Part shown: piece by piece, positions 8,635-16,821 of the stretch | How positions within the stretch are numbered: the stretch's first letter is position 1 | How the letters are laid out: each line of letters opens with the position of its first letter | DNA from: Alistipes sp. ZOR0009 | GTDB lineage: Bacteria; Bacteroidota; Bacteroidia; Bacteroidales; ZOR0009 | NCBI RefSeq assembly: GCF_000798815.1 | Contig: NZ_JTLD01000014.1 | Location: 1 to 64,000 of the forward strand | Reading direction: 5' to 3' | DNA length: 64,000 nucleotides | The notes under the pieces: generated by a model | The model's input: the letters and a program-made list of their open reading frames with translations, nothing else | Database searches by the model: none | Told to the model about the DNA's origin: nothing | Translations under genes and position numbers: made by a program

Positions 8635-9615
8635 ATGAGAAATAACGTTGGTCTATTGGTGCTGGCATCGCTAGCACTCTGGGGGTGCAGTAGTCGGGTT
8701 TATGTGGATAAGGAGGAGGTGGCATGGCAACCTGCTTCATCGATGGGAGACCTAGGTCGTAGTGGGGCAACTAGCACAGCGGTAGACGGAAAGGGATATG
8801 TGGGATGTGGTAATGCGCCGGATGGCTCCTATCTTCACGATTTTTGGGCGTACGATGCCGCAACCAATAAGTGGGAGCAGAAAACCGACTATCCAGGTAA
8901 GGGTGGTCATGCAGTAACATCATTTGCCATTAACGGGAAGGTCTATTTTTGTCTTGGCTTTGCAGGTAGCAAACAGCTGTGTAACGATGTGTGGGAGTAT
9001 GATCCTTTATCGAACAGGTGGAGCCAAAAGCGCGAGTTCCCAGGACAAGGGCGTTATAGCGCAAAGAGTTTTGTTATTGGTAAATATGCCTATGTTGGTA
9101 CTGGTTCGTACGACAGCTCATCAGAGTACCTTGGCGATTTTTGGAGATATGATCCCGAGGTCGACAAGTGGGAGCAGGTGGCCGCTATTCCTGTTGGTCG
9201 ATGTGGGGCTGTTGCCTTTTCTGTTAACGGAAAGGGGTATTGTGGACTAGGTATCGACGAGGGTGGTTCCTTTTTGAATGCACTAAAAGATTTTTGGGAG
9301 TATGATCCTGCTACTAACCAATGGAGCCAGCTGCCCGATTTCCCCGGTTTACGGTATGGCGCTTTTGGCTTTGGGCTAGGCGATGCTGGCTATGTTGGTG
9401 GTGGTTTTGATAAGCGCTACTTCTACAATGATATGTGGAGGCTTAATATCGATAGGAGATGCTGGGAAAAGGTGGAATCGCCAAGCGGTTTTGCACCTCG
9501 AATGGGTGCTACTCCATTTATTGTAAACGGGAAAGCCTACGTGGGGACGGGCGATAACTCATTGTCTATTCTATCCGATTTTTTTATATTTTGGAGCGGA
9601 ATAAATATTAGATAG
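8635..9615 (+). CDS. Kelch-repeat lipoprotein (six-bladed beta-propeller)
   Basis: 326 residues. Residues 1-18 are a lipoprotein signal (LALWGCSS, lipid-modified Cys18). Six repeats follow, each about 48 residues, with the kelch pattern of a glycine pair, a DxW.YD element and a later NxW (for example DFWAYDAATNKW, DVWEYDPLSNRW, DFWEYDPATNQW). The final strand probably closes the ring. Such propellers are usually binding scaffolds; some Bacteroidota versions sit beside sialic-acid or glycan genes, but here no such gene is adjacent, so a ligand cannot be named. Confidence 0.88.
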   Translation: MRNNVGLLVLASLALWGCSSRVYVDKEEVAWQPASSMGDLGRSGATSTAVDGKGYVGCGNAPDGSYLHDFWAYDAATNKWEQKTDYPGKGGHAVTSFAINGKVYFCLGFAGSKQLCNDVWEYDPLSNRWSQKREFPGQGRYSAKSFVIGKYAYVGTGSYDSSSEYLGDFWRYDPEVDKWEQVAAIPVGRCGAVAFSVNGKGYCGLGIDEGGSFLNALKDFWEYDPATNQWSQLPDFPGLRYGAFGFGLGDAGYVGGGFDKRYFYNDMWRLNIDRRCWEKVESPSGFAPRMGATPFIVNGKAYVGTGDNSLSILSDFFIFWSGINIR

Positions 9616-9808
9616 TATTGTTTAGATATGGTGTTGCTTGTTTCGTGCTGTGGGAGTGTTTAATACTACTGCTTTTTCTGTAAATATTTATTGGTTCACT
9701 TTTGATCTTGTAGATTTCTGCTTTGCCTTGCTTTGGAGATATCCCCAAGCGAGAACAATAGTAGTTGATGGTGTATAGGCATGTATTTGCTATAATTTTA
9801 AGGAGACT

Positions 9809-10426
9809 ATGAAATTTAGAGATGTTATCGAAAAAAGAAAGACTATTAGAGATTTTCAAAATAAAGAAATCTCAAAGAATATTATTGATTATGCCATTGA
9901 AAACGGATTTAAAGCACCTACATACAACCATCTAAGGGAATGGGATTTTATTATTTTAAGTAGCCTTGAATCAAAATTAAAGCTGATTGAATCAGAAAAT
10001 CTCGACAAAACAATAGATTTAGAAAAGCTTAAACTGCTATTCAAGGATGAAGATGATGTTATGAAGGAAATGTACCTAGATGCAATTCCGAAACAGAAAA
10101 AAATGATTCTTGAGGCACCAACAGTAATAGTAGTGGTATATAAGGCCAAAACAAGAGTGTGCGAAGCAAGTAAAATATATGATTTGAACTGTTTGGCATC
10201 GGTATGGACTTGCATAGAAAATTTGTTATTAAGCCTCGCTGAACATGATGTTTATGGAGTGACTTTCATCCCTCAAAATATTGAGTCGATTAAGAAAGGG
10301 CTGGAAGTTCCTTCCGAGCTAGAAATTGCAGCGGTAATCCCAATAGGATATATGGCTGATGATGCAAGAATTCTTAAGCAGAAACATATCAATATTGAGG
10401 AAAGAAAGCATTATGACAAGTGGTAG
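9809..10426 (+). CDS. Nitroreductase-family flavoprotein
   Basis: 205 residues. The N-terminus (RKTIRDFQNKEIS, then APTYNHLREWDFIIL) matches the FMN-phosphate-binding Arg and the following region of NAD(P)H-dependent nitroreductases, which reduce quinones, nitro compounds or flavins as dimers. A later hydrophobic segment (about 130-146) and GVTFIPQNIES fit the rest of the fold. The gene is clearly richer in A and T, with AAA/AAT/ATT codons, than both neighbours, which suggests recent acquisition. It is a single gene with over 190 bases on each side. Confidence 0.8.
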   Translation: MKFRDVIEKRKTIRDFQNKEISKNIIDYAIENGFKAPTYNHLREWDFIILSSLESKLKLIESENLDKTIDLEKLKLLFKDEDDVMKEMYLDAIPKQKKMILEAPTVIVVVYKAKTRVCEASKIYDLNCLASVWTCIENLLLSLAEHDVYGVTFIPQNIESIKKGLEVPSELEIAAVIPIGYMADDARILKQKHINIEERKHYDKW

Positions 10427-10428
10427 AG

Positions 10429-10533
10429 ATGGCTATCAAAAACACCTACTTAAGTAGCTTGTTGAGTGCTTATTTCTCGGAAAAGCATCTTCGCTACCTT
10501 TCGGATTACAAGGTTCCAACTGGCAAAAAATAA
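10429..10533 (+). CDS. Possible 34-codon ORF after the nitroreductase
   Basis: ATG at 10429 to TAA at 10531-10533, starting two bases after the nitroreductase stop codon. It encodes a small basic peptide (KHLRYLSDYKVP in the middle). It is followed at once by a hairpin. I do not recognise it; it could be a real small gene, a fragment of a mobile-element gene, or chance. Confidence 0.25.
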   Translation: MAIKNTYLSSLLSAYFSEKHLRYLSDYKVPTGKK

Positions 10534-10534
10534 A

Positions 10535-10562
10535 GGGGTGCATTGTTGTTGAGCAACCCCTG
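10535..10562. terminator. Hairpin, possible terminator of the nitroreductase unit
   Basis: AGGGGTGC and GCAACCCCT arms about 12 bases apart form a GC-rich hairpin with one bulge. There is no long T tract after it, so termination is uncertain. Confidence 0.35.
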
Positions 10563-10680
10563 TAGGGGATTTACACACCAGGCAAAAAGTAGCCTATAGC
10601 ATGCCTATTTGGTGATTTTTCTGTTATCTTGCCTATACGGTTACACGTAAATAAATCTAGTATAAACGTACCCATATCAA

Positions 10681-11289
10681 ATGAATAGAATTCTACTTAA
10701 ACGAAAAATTTATCTTGTAGCAGGACTGGCGGCGCTGTCGCTGGCGTTTTATGGCTGTTCGCTTCTTCGGCCATCTATAGTAGAGGAAAACGACGTTGTC
10801 TATTCCACAAAACGTTTCCTGCTTAGCAATATTATAATGGTAAGCGATCCTAGGTCGCCATCCATTCCTTTAGAGCAGTCTATTGTAAAGGAGATAAAGG
10901 CCAATGGTGAGGTAACCTGCACCTTTTACGACGTGCTTACCTTGAGTTCCACCAGTTTTAAGCTGAAGGATGAGGTATTTCTGATTGCTGATAGTAAGGT
11001 TTTTCCTATGACGTTGGTGGATAAGGAGCTGGAACAGGTAAAAAATATAGAGGAAAAGAAGTCTGATATTTTGAAGGCTGATTCGACCAAGGTTTCGGTG
11101 GTTACAGGGTATTCCGAGGAAAATAAAAAGGTTTATCGATTTACCTACAGGCCATCGGATGAGGTGCTTGCTGCAATTAAAAGTTCAAAGGAGCTGCTTA
11201 TACGCTACTATGCTGGTCCTAAGATGCTAACAGCAACGCTAAAGGGAACCAACTTGGAGCTTATAAAGCAGCTTCTTGATAAGAAGTAA
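10681..11289 (+). CDS. Lipoprotein of unknown function
   Basis: 202 residues. Residues 1-26 form a basic, hydrophobic signal ending at a lipobox (FYGC, Cys26). The mature part has no domain I recognise. It alternates beta-strand-like segments with a charged, probably helical stretch near residues 118-140 (ELEQVKNIEEKKSDILKAD). A hairpin follows the stop codon. Confidence 0.7.
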   Translation: MNRILLKRKIYLVAGLAALSLAFYGCSLLRPSIVEENDVVYSTKRFLLSNIIMVSDPRSPSIPLEQSIVKEIKANGEVTCTFYDVLTLSSTSFKLKDEVFLIADSKVFPMTLVDKELEQVKNIEEKKSDILKADSTKVSVVTGYSEENKKVYRFTYRPSDEVLAAIKSSKELLIRYYAGPKMLTATLKGTNLELIKQLLDKK

Positions 11290-11309
11290 TCTAACAAATT
11301 GTTTGCTGT

Positions 11310-11340
11310 AAGGGGGCTGTTTGATACAAATAGGCCCCTT
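11310..11340 (+). terminator. Hairpin after the lipoprotein gene
   Basis: AAGGGGGCT and AGGCCCCTT pair around about 13 bases and are followed by TTGTGCATTTT, a weak T-rich tail. It lies between the lipoprotein stop (11289) and the HAD gene start (11377). Confidence 0.5.
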
Positions 11341-11376
11341 TGTGCATTTTACGAGAGTATATATAAACCAACAGAT

Positions 11377-12084
11377 ATGAAGCTGGATGCGGTACTTTGG
11401 GACTATGATGGAACGTTGGTAAACTCCGTTCCTAAGAATATTGATATAACTAAGCAAATCCTGCTTGAGGTTGCTACCCGACTAACAGGCAACGGGCTAC
11501 CAGCCTGCCTGCAAAGCGAAGCGGCCTACCATATTGCCAATCACCGGGCTAAAAATTGGCAGGAGCTGTATGTCGAATACTATGGAATGACTCCCAATGA
11601 AATGAAGGCGGCAGGCAAGTTGTGGACCGAGTTTCAGCTGAAGAATACAACGCCAGTTGCGCTATTCCCCGAAATAGAGCATACCGTAAGCCAGATAATG
11701 CTGCCGCAGGGTATCTGTTCGCAGAACTCGGCTCAAAATATCTACCATGTTCTAAGACAGGAAAACTTACATCACAAGTTTCAAGCCGTTGTTGGGTATG
11801 ATGATATTCCTTCGAATGCGCAAAAACCGAATCCCTATAGCGGAGTGAGATGCTTGGAGCAGCTCTTAGATACTGTGGAGGGGAAGACAATCCTCTACGT
11901 TGGGGATCATGAGGGGGATGTGGAGTTTGCCCGCAATATGGAAAGGGAGCTGCATCAAAAGTGTAGGGTGATTGCCGTAGGTGTAAAGTACAGCGGTGCA
12001 GATATGCAGCAGTGGCACCATCGGCCCGACTTTGAGATTGATAGGCCAACGGATCTTCTTAGTATAGTTGACCGCTATAGCTAG
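11377..12084 (+). CDS. HAD-superfamily hydrolase (phosphoglycolate-phosphatase-like)
   Basis: 235 residues from ATG 11377. An earlier in-frame start at 11299 would begin inside the upstream hairpin and add 26 unlikely residues. All four HAD motifs are present: DYDGT near residue 9 (nucleophile Asp), a Ser in QNSAQN (motif II), Lys in QKPNPYSG (motif III) and GDHEGD (motif IV acids). A helical cap domain lies between motifs I and II. It probably dephosphorylates a small metabolite; the substrate cannot be read from the sequence. No operon partner. Confidence 0.85.
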   Translation: MKLDAVLWDYDGTLVNSVPKNIDITKQILLEVATRLTGNGLPACLQSEAAYHIANHRAKNWQELYVEYYGMTPNEMKAAGKLWTEFQLKNTTPVALFPEIEHTVSQIMLPQGICSQNSAQNIYHVLRQENLHHKFQAVVGYDDIPSNAQKPNPYSGVRCLEQLLDTVEGKTILYVGDHEGDVEFARNMERELHQKCRVIAVGVKYSGADMQQWHHRPDFEIDRPTDLLSIVDRYS

Positions 12085-12307
12085 TCTTTACGTAAACGCT
12101 CTGCTTGCTGATTGCATGCACGAGACTAGCCGCGGAGTAATTTATGCAGTTCTTAGGCTGCTGTGCCTATGTGCTATGTACAATGCTGCTTCTATAGTGC
12201 GCAAGTGCTCCTTAAAAGTGAATGTGTAGAGCCGAATATTCATCTTTTTGTAGTAAGCTTGTAGTGTAGCAGTCCGTTTGGACAAAACATACAAAATAAG
12301 GAACGCT

Positions 12308-12673
12308 ATGAAGACAACATCCAACCATGACGAGCGAATGGCTAAAATGACGTTTGCATTGGTTTACCCTCTCTACCTTGCTAAGGTGGAGAAAAAGGGG
12401 CGGAGCAGGGAGGAGCTGCATCAGGTAATAGAGTGGCTGACGGGGTACAACGAACAGGCGCTACAGCGGCTTATTGAGGAGACGGTTACTTTTGAAGAGT
12501 TCTTTCGGAATGCGACAGTAAATGCCAATGCCTATTTGGTAACGGGTGTAATCTGCGGCTGCAGGGTCGAGGATGTCGAAAATCCATTAACGCAGCAGAT
12601 ACGGCGTTTGGATAAGCTGGTTGACGAGCTCGCCAAAGGTCGGAAGATGGAAAAAATATTGAGGTTAGGCTAA
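12308..12673 (+). CDS. DUF2200 family protein
   Basis: 121 residues from ATG 12308; a start 30 bases upstream adds ten residues not typical of the family. The protein matches DUF2200: ERMAKMTFALVYPLYLAKVEKKGR, here read in two parts, then VIEWLTGY and a C-terminal VDELAKGRKMEKILR. It is soluble and helical. The family is widespread but its function is not known. It is a single gene followed by a bidirectional hairpin at 12737-12769. Confidence 0.85.
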   Translation: MKTTSNHDERMAKMTFALVYPLYLAKVEKKGRSREELHQVIEWLTGYNEQALQRLIEETVTFEEFFRNATVNANAYLVTGVICGCRVEDVENPLTQQIRRLDKLVDELAKGRKMEKILRLG

Positions 12674-12736
12674 GGCTGATAGTGTTACTGAGAAAAGATG
12701 CGTTTAAGGTAATATATAATCCCCACGAAATGAAGA

Positions 12737-12769
12737 AAAACCTGCCAACCATTAAGGCCGACAGGTTTT
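12737..12769. terminator. Bidirectional terminator between convergent genes
   Basis: AAAACCTGCC and GGCCGACAGGTTTT pair with a small bulge. A run of As on the left and Ts on the right serve both strands. It sits between the DUF2200 gene (+) and the gene at 12876-13460 (-). Confidence 0.6.
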
Positions 12770-12875
12770 AAGAGTATCAACTTACAGTGGAATAGGATGC
12801 AGTTTTGTATTCTTGATGTTTCTAGTTAAGCAATAGCGTATTGCCCGGGAAGTGATCTTGGATGCTTCCGATTGG

Positions 12876-13460
12876 CTAAAAGCTAACTTCGCATAGAATT
12901 GATAGATCACAATCCGCTAAAACAACCTCCAAACTTTTCACCTCTCCCCAATTGTACACCTCTGCCTTCGATTTTTTGTAAACCCAGTGCTTTAGAGTTT
13001 TGGTCTTATCGCATAGACCAAGAATAACGTTGTCCTTAGTGCTGGTGCTGGTTAGAGTTGCTTTGGCGTTCGTTTTGTTGCCTACAATCTTAAGGTACTC
13101 TACCAATCCGTTTACAGGCATGGCAATGCTGTACTTTTTGTTCGTCACATCGGGCTCCTTCTCTGCAATCTCATTGATGGTAGCAATGTAGTTGTTGATG
13201 GTAAACGTTCCAAAATCAGGGAAGGTTCGGGTAAAGTCCTCTATCTCCTTTAGAAGATCGTTTCTGTTTTTGCTCCTAAGCAGGTTCAGGTATGTTTTTA
13301 TTTCGGCTAACATTCGGTATTTTAGGGTACCGTTTTTAACCGCTGCATCTACCGTCTTTTTTATTGCTGGATCGTTTACGTAAAGGGCGCCTAGCGATGA
13401 GCTAAAGCCACAAATGCCCCATCCTGAGTTTAGTGCTGAAAGATCTGTGATTGGACTCAT
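12876..13460 (-). CDS. Unknown protein with papain-fold-like Cys/His/Asn motifs
   Basis: 194 residues, no signal peptide or membrane segment. The N-terminus has SGWGICGFSSSLGALY with Cys17 followed by a small-residue helix, like the nucleophile region of papain-fold enzymes and YopT-like effectors. Near the C-terminus LKHWVYKK (His about 160) is followed 12 residues later by VYNWGE (Asn about 171), the usual order of a Cys-His-Asn triad. The middle is helical and charged. I infer a cysteine protease, deamidase or related enzyme, possibly a toxin or effector, but no family was recognised. It is monocistronic with no immunity-like neighbour. Confidence 0.6.
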   Translation of the reverse strand: MSPITDLSALNSGWGICGFSSSLGALYVNDPAIKKTVDAAVKNGTLKYRMLAEIKTYLNLLRSKNRNDLLKEIEDFTRTFPDFGTFTINNYIATINEIAEKEPDVTNKKYSIAMPVNGLVEYLKIVGNKTNAKATLTSTSTKDNVILGLCDKTKTLKHWVYKKSKAEVYNWGEVKSLEVVLADCDLSILCEVSF

Positions 13461-13665
13461 AGTTTTAATTTTTTAATTGTTGATAATTGTGAGATAACAG
13501 TGCTAAATTAGTATCCAAGATGCGCTTTGACTTAAAACGGTTGAGGTATCGAATGGGGGCTATGAAATGGCCAACTAGCTGCGCTTAAGGGCTAGTAAGC
13601 AGTTTAGTGCGATAGCTAGAATGACGATATTTGAACGGTTAATGTTAACCACCAATAGGAAAGTA

Positions 13666-14244
13666 ATGAGGAAAATTGTGCTACTACTAGCTTTGGGAGG
13701 TGTGCTGTGCGGGCTCTATTCGTGCGGCAGTAAAACCGATGCAGGGAAGGAGAGGAAGGGGCACTCTAAGGTTGAGCCGGCAAGTCCCTACCGCTTTGTT
13801 GATGTGCTACCTGTAAAATCTACTCCGTTTGTCGACTCCACCAGCTTTGATAGCTATGAGATGAAGGAGAAGCTTACTTCAGAGCAGGTCGCCCTTCTGC
13901 ATCTGGACAAGATAGTTTCTAAGGATGATTTTTTATCCACCACCAGCTTTGCCCTTCGCTATCGGGTAAACCTGTCGAGCCAGTTTCAAACGGTGGTGGT
14001 GAGCTATCTTCCCAACGAGAACGAGCTCTATACGCTGTTAGTAAACTACGATAGGAGCTTCCATGTGATAGATTTTTGCCAAATAGCCTACGATGAGATT
14101 GCCGAGAACTTTCTCCGAACAGAATCTACAATTAGCAAGGATGGTATTGTAGTTACCGATCTGGAGTGCACCACCGGAACCGATGTAACTAAAGTTACCA
14201 CCTACAGGGTTGCTGCCAGCGGAAAGATAAGGGCTAGCCGCTAG
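13666..14244 (+). CDS. Lipoprotein of unknown function
   Basis: 192 residues from ATG 13666, which has AGGA five bases upstream and gives a clean lipoprotein signal (RKIVLLLALGGVLCGLYSC, lipid-modified Cys21). A start 45 bases upstream would bury the signal. The mature region is beta-rich with no recognised domain. Nothing nearby suggests a partner. Confidence 0.7.
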   Translation: MRKIVLLLALGGVLCGLYSCGSKTDAGKERKGHSKVEPASPYRFVDVLPVKSTPFVDSTSFDSYEMKEKLTSEQVALLHLDKIVSKDDFLSTTSFALRYRVNLSSQFQTVVVSYLPNENELYTLLVNYDRSFHVIDFCQIAYDEIAENFLRTESTISKDGIVVTDLECTTGTDVTKVTTYRVAASGKIRASR

Positions 14245-14513
14245 ATGCGACTTTTTAGGACGTGGAGCCGATGTTTTACTACTTTTGCTAAATATTTTCC
14301 CCTCCAAACATGGAGATATACCAATAAGTACTAATTTGGCAGCCGCTAATGCTGGTGGAGGTAGCGTAATAGGCAAAATGTAGCAGTAGGCACAACGTAT
14401 GCGTCATCCATAAAAGATGGCATACTATTTTAGCCCGATTTATACGGTATATCGTGCTGGCTAGGTTAGAAGAAAAGAGAAAAATACTCAAAACAATAAA
14501 ATATCATATTGCT

Positions 14514-14915
14514 ATGAAAATGAACGAAAAAACAGATCTTGAGCTACAAGATATTCTCGAAAATGGGAGCGAATGTGCGAGCGAAGATGTTGAAGCCGCA
14601 CGTTATGAGATCGAAAAGCGAAGAAATGCACGAGGCTCCAATAATCCTGTATCAAATGAAAAAATTGATAGCCAATACTACACGCGGGTGCCAGTAGTTG
14701 GAGAGGATAATATGTCTCAATCCAATCCGGCCAACAGCATCTACCTGTTTGCTTTGATAGGTGGCTTGGTGAGGTGGATTTTAGTTGAACGACGAAAAGG
14801 GAAGAAACTTTACGAAGTTGTTATCGAGAAGGATAAGTACAAGAATTCGCTGGTGTTCCTACTGCTAATAATTCTGCTGGCATCTGTTATAACCTTGGTT
14901 TCAGTATTTGAATAA
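14514..14915 (+). CDS. Small membrane protein of unknown function
   Basis: 133 residues from ATG 14514 (14520 and 14454 are alternatives). The acidic N-terminus (MNEKTDLELQDILENGSE, then AARYEIEKRR) resembles the short helical repeats that precede membrane segments in many Bacteroidota proteins. One hydrophobic segment lies near residues 72-90 and a second near 113-131, so it is probably a two-helix inner-membrane protein. No family recognised. Confidence 0.6.
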   Translation: MKMNEKTDLELQDILENGSECASEDVEAARYEIEKRRNARGSNNPVSNEKIDSQYYTRVPVVGEDNMSQSNPANSIYLFALIGGLVRWILVERRKGKKLYEVVIEKDKYKNSLVFLLLIILLASVITLVSVFE

Positions 14916-15087
14916 TAATTTCGGTAGTAATACCTTAGAGCAATTCGAAGCACAATGCTTATGATTGGAAAATGCTGATAAAGGATGGGCATATTATATC
15001 CGATAGCTTTAAATAGAAAGACTTACGGTATAACGAAATGTGCTAGGCGACTTGTTGAAAGAAATACCAGATTGATTTAGCAATTCG

Positions 15088-15095
15088 TAAATTTG
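15088..15095 (+). promoter_or_regulatory. Bacteroidota -7 box upstream of the DUF1398 gene
   Basis: TAAATTTG matches TAnnTTTG. It would place transcription start near 15101, about 50 bases before the ATG. No convincing -33 TTTG at the expected distance. Confidence 0.4.
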
Positions 15096-15151
15096 TATTG
15101 GTTAAATACGTGCTGATTACTAATTGGTTTAATCGATAAAAAGGACGAAGT

Positions 15152-15541
15152 ATGTTTGCTGTAGAACAAATAGAGCAAGCCCACAGCAGGGTGAAATCGG
15201 GTGCAGACTTTCCTGAGTACATTAGAGCATTAAAGCAAATGGGCGTAGTAGGTTTTGAAACATGGGTAGCCGATAGCCACACCGAGTACTTTGGCGAAAA
15301 CGGTTATAATACAAAATCATTACCTCAGTATGCCAATATGGAAATAGCCGAAAATTGCAGTAAGGATCAATTTTCCCATTACCTGAAAATACATCAGCAG
15401 GGAGAAACCGATTATCATACATTTTGTAAGCATTGTGCCCAAACAGGAATTGAAAAATGGGCTGTTTGTCTCGAAGAAATGACCTGTACCTATTACGATA
15501 AGATCGGAAACAAGGTTTTGGTAGAGCGAATACCACAATAA
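15152..15541 (+). CDS. DUF1398 family protein (YbcV-like)
   Basis: 129 residues. The N-terminus (FAVEQIEQAHSRVKSGADFPEYI) and the later GVVGFETWVADSHTEYFG and DYHTFCKHCAQTGIEKW match the DUF1398 family, found in bacteria and on prophages (E. coli YbcV). Function is unknown. Cys-x-x-Cys (CKHC) could bind metal, but only two cysteines are paired here, with others in LEEMTC. It is a single gene. Confidence 0.82.
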   Translation: MFAVEQIEQAHSRVKSGADFPEYIRALKQMGVVGFETWVADSHTEYFGENGYNTKSLPQYANMEIAENCSKDQFSHYLKIHQQGETDYHTFCKHCAQTGIEKWAVCLEEMTCTYYDKIGNKVLVERIPQ

Positions 15542-15662
15542 AACGCGACCTATGGTGGGGTACCCTTTGTATAATGTCGGGTACCATAGCATAGCGGTGA
15601 GTAGCGGTTAAAGAACGCATTTGCGGGGTAGGGGCGCTATTCGATAAAAGCTTACTAATTGA

Positions 15663-15670
15663 TATATTTG
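15663..15670 (+). promoter_or_regulatory. Bacteroidota -7 box of the AraC-family gene
   Basis: TATATTTG is an exact TAnnTTTG match and predicts a start of transcription near 15676. This favours translation from ATG 15689 over the upstream ATG at 15659, which would precede the transcript. Confidence 0.55.
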
Positions 15671-15688
15671 CCGACCACAGAAACTCAT

Positions 15689-16588
15689 ATGGGCAGTACC
15701 GATTTTGTAGATATTTATAAGGAGCGAATACATCAGGCTGTTGATTATATTTCGGAGCATATATCAGAAGAGATTCCATTAGAGAAGCTGGCCGCGGTTG
15801 CTTGCTTCTCTCCATTTCATTTTCATCGTATTTTCTCAGCCGTTTTGGGCGAAACACCCCGCGACTACATAGAGCGTTCGCGTATGGAGCGGGCGGCCAA
15901 GCTTATTTGCCTTAACCAGAATATTGCTATTGCGGATATTGCCTCTTCATGTGGCTTTTCATCGGCATCGTCGTTTTCTAGGGCCTTCAAAAAGCATTAT
16001 GGTGTAGCACCCTCCCTATACCTTCAAAAACATAAGGAGGTGCACCATACATTTACGGAGCAGCAGCTTGTTGCAAAAGCGCAAAGTCGGCTACGAGACT
16101 TTTCGTTGGTAGAGATAAAAAGGCTGCCAGATTTTTATGTTGCCTACACGCAGGTTATTGAGAGTTACGCAACAGGTATCCCAAAGGCTTGGAATCGGCT
16201 GTTTCAGTTTTTGCAGCCAAGGGACTTAATAGCTGGAGATGTTACCCTTCTGGGAATTCCCTATAACAACCCGGGTATAACACCGCGCGAAAAATGCCGC
16301 TATAGAGCTTGCATTACGGTACCTAGGGAGATGATTCTTTCGCGAGGAGATGTTAAAACGACTCATCTGAAGGAGGCGCTTTACGCCATTTACCACTTTA
16401 AGGGTACCCGCGAGGATGTTTGGGAGGCTTACGCTTTCTTTTATGGCGAATGGCTTATTCAGAGTGGATATATGCCCGACGAGAAGCCGCTAATTGAGCT
16501 CTACCCGCTGTCGCTGATGTCCGACTGCTCTCAAAATGAGCTTATGTACGATATTGCCATTCCGATTGTCCCTATGGGTAGGTATTAA
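15689..16588 (+). CDS. AraC-family regulator with GyrI-like effector domain
   Basis: 299 residues from ATG 15689. Residues about 10-110 hold two AraC helix-turn-helix units (LEKLAAVACFSPFHFHRIFSA, read here in pieces, then IADIASSCGFSSASSFSRAFKKHYG). Residues about 135-299 are a GyrI-like/SOUL-type domain (VEIKRLPDFYVAYTQ at its start), used in related regulators to bind small hydrophobic drugs. It converges with the MFS exporter downstream, suggesting but not proving that it senses a compound the exporter removes. Confidence 0.88.
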   Translation: MGSTDFVDIYKERIHQAVDYISEHISEEIPLEKLAAVACFSPFHFHRIFSAVLGETPRDYIERSRMERAAKLICLNQNIAIADIASSCGFSSASSFSRAFKKHYGVAPSLYLQKHKEVHHTFTEQQLVAKAQSRLRDFSLVEIKRLPDFYVAYTQVIESYATGIPKAWNRLFQFLQPRDLIAGDVTLLGIPYNNPGITPREKCRYRACITVPREMILSRGDVKTTHLKEALYAIYHFKGTREDVWEAYAFFYGEWLIQSGYMPDEKPLIELYPLSLMSDCSQNELMYDIAIPIVPMGRY

Positions 16589-16821
16589 AAGTTGGAGGCT
16601 TTATCGGAGATGTGGGGTAAAAGCTAAGAGGCTACCAACGTAGGTGTCATCATTCATGCGCTGCGGGTTGGCAGCTGCCGCCAGAATCCATTATCGATTT
16701 TATTCGCTAGCCGTATCGGATGTTCTGATGAGTTGCAACTATTGTAGTGCGCAACGCTTTGGCATGTGGATTCAACCTTTGTGTAACCTCTTACCTTCTG
16801 ACTTATGCTATTGGCATATCG

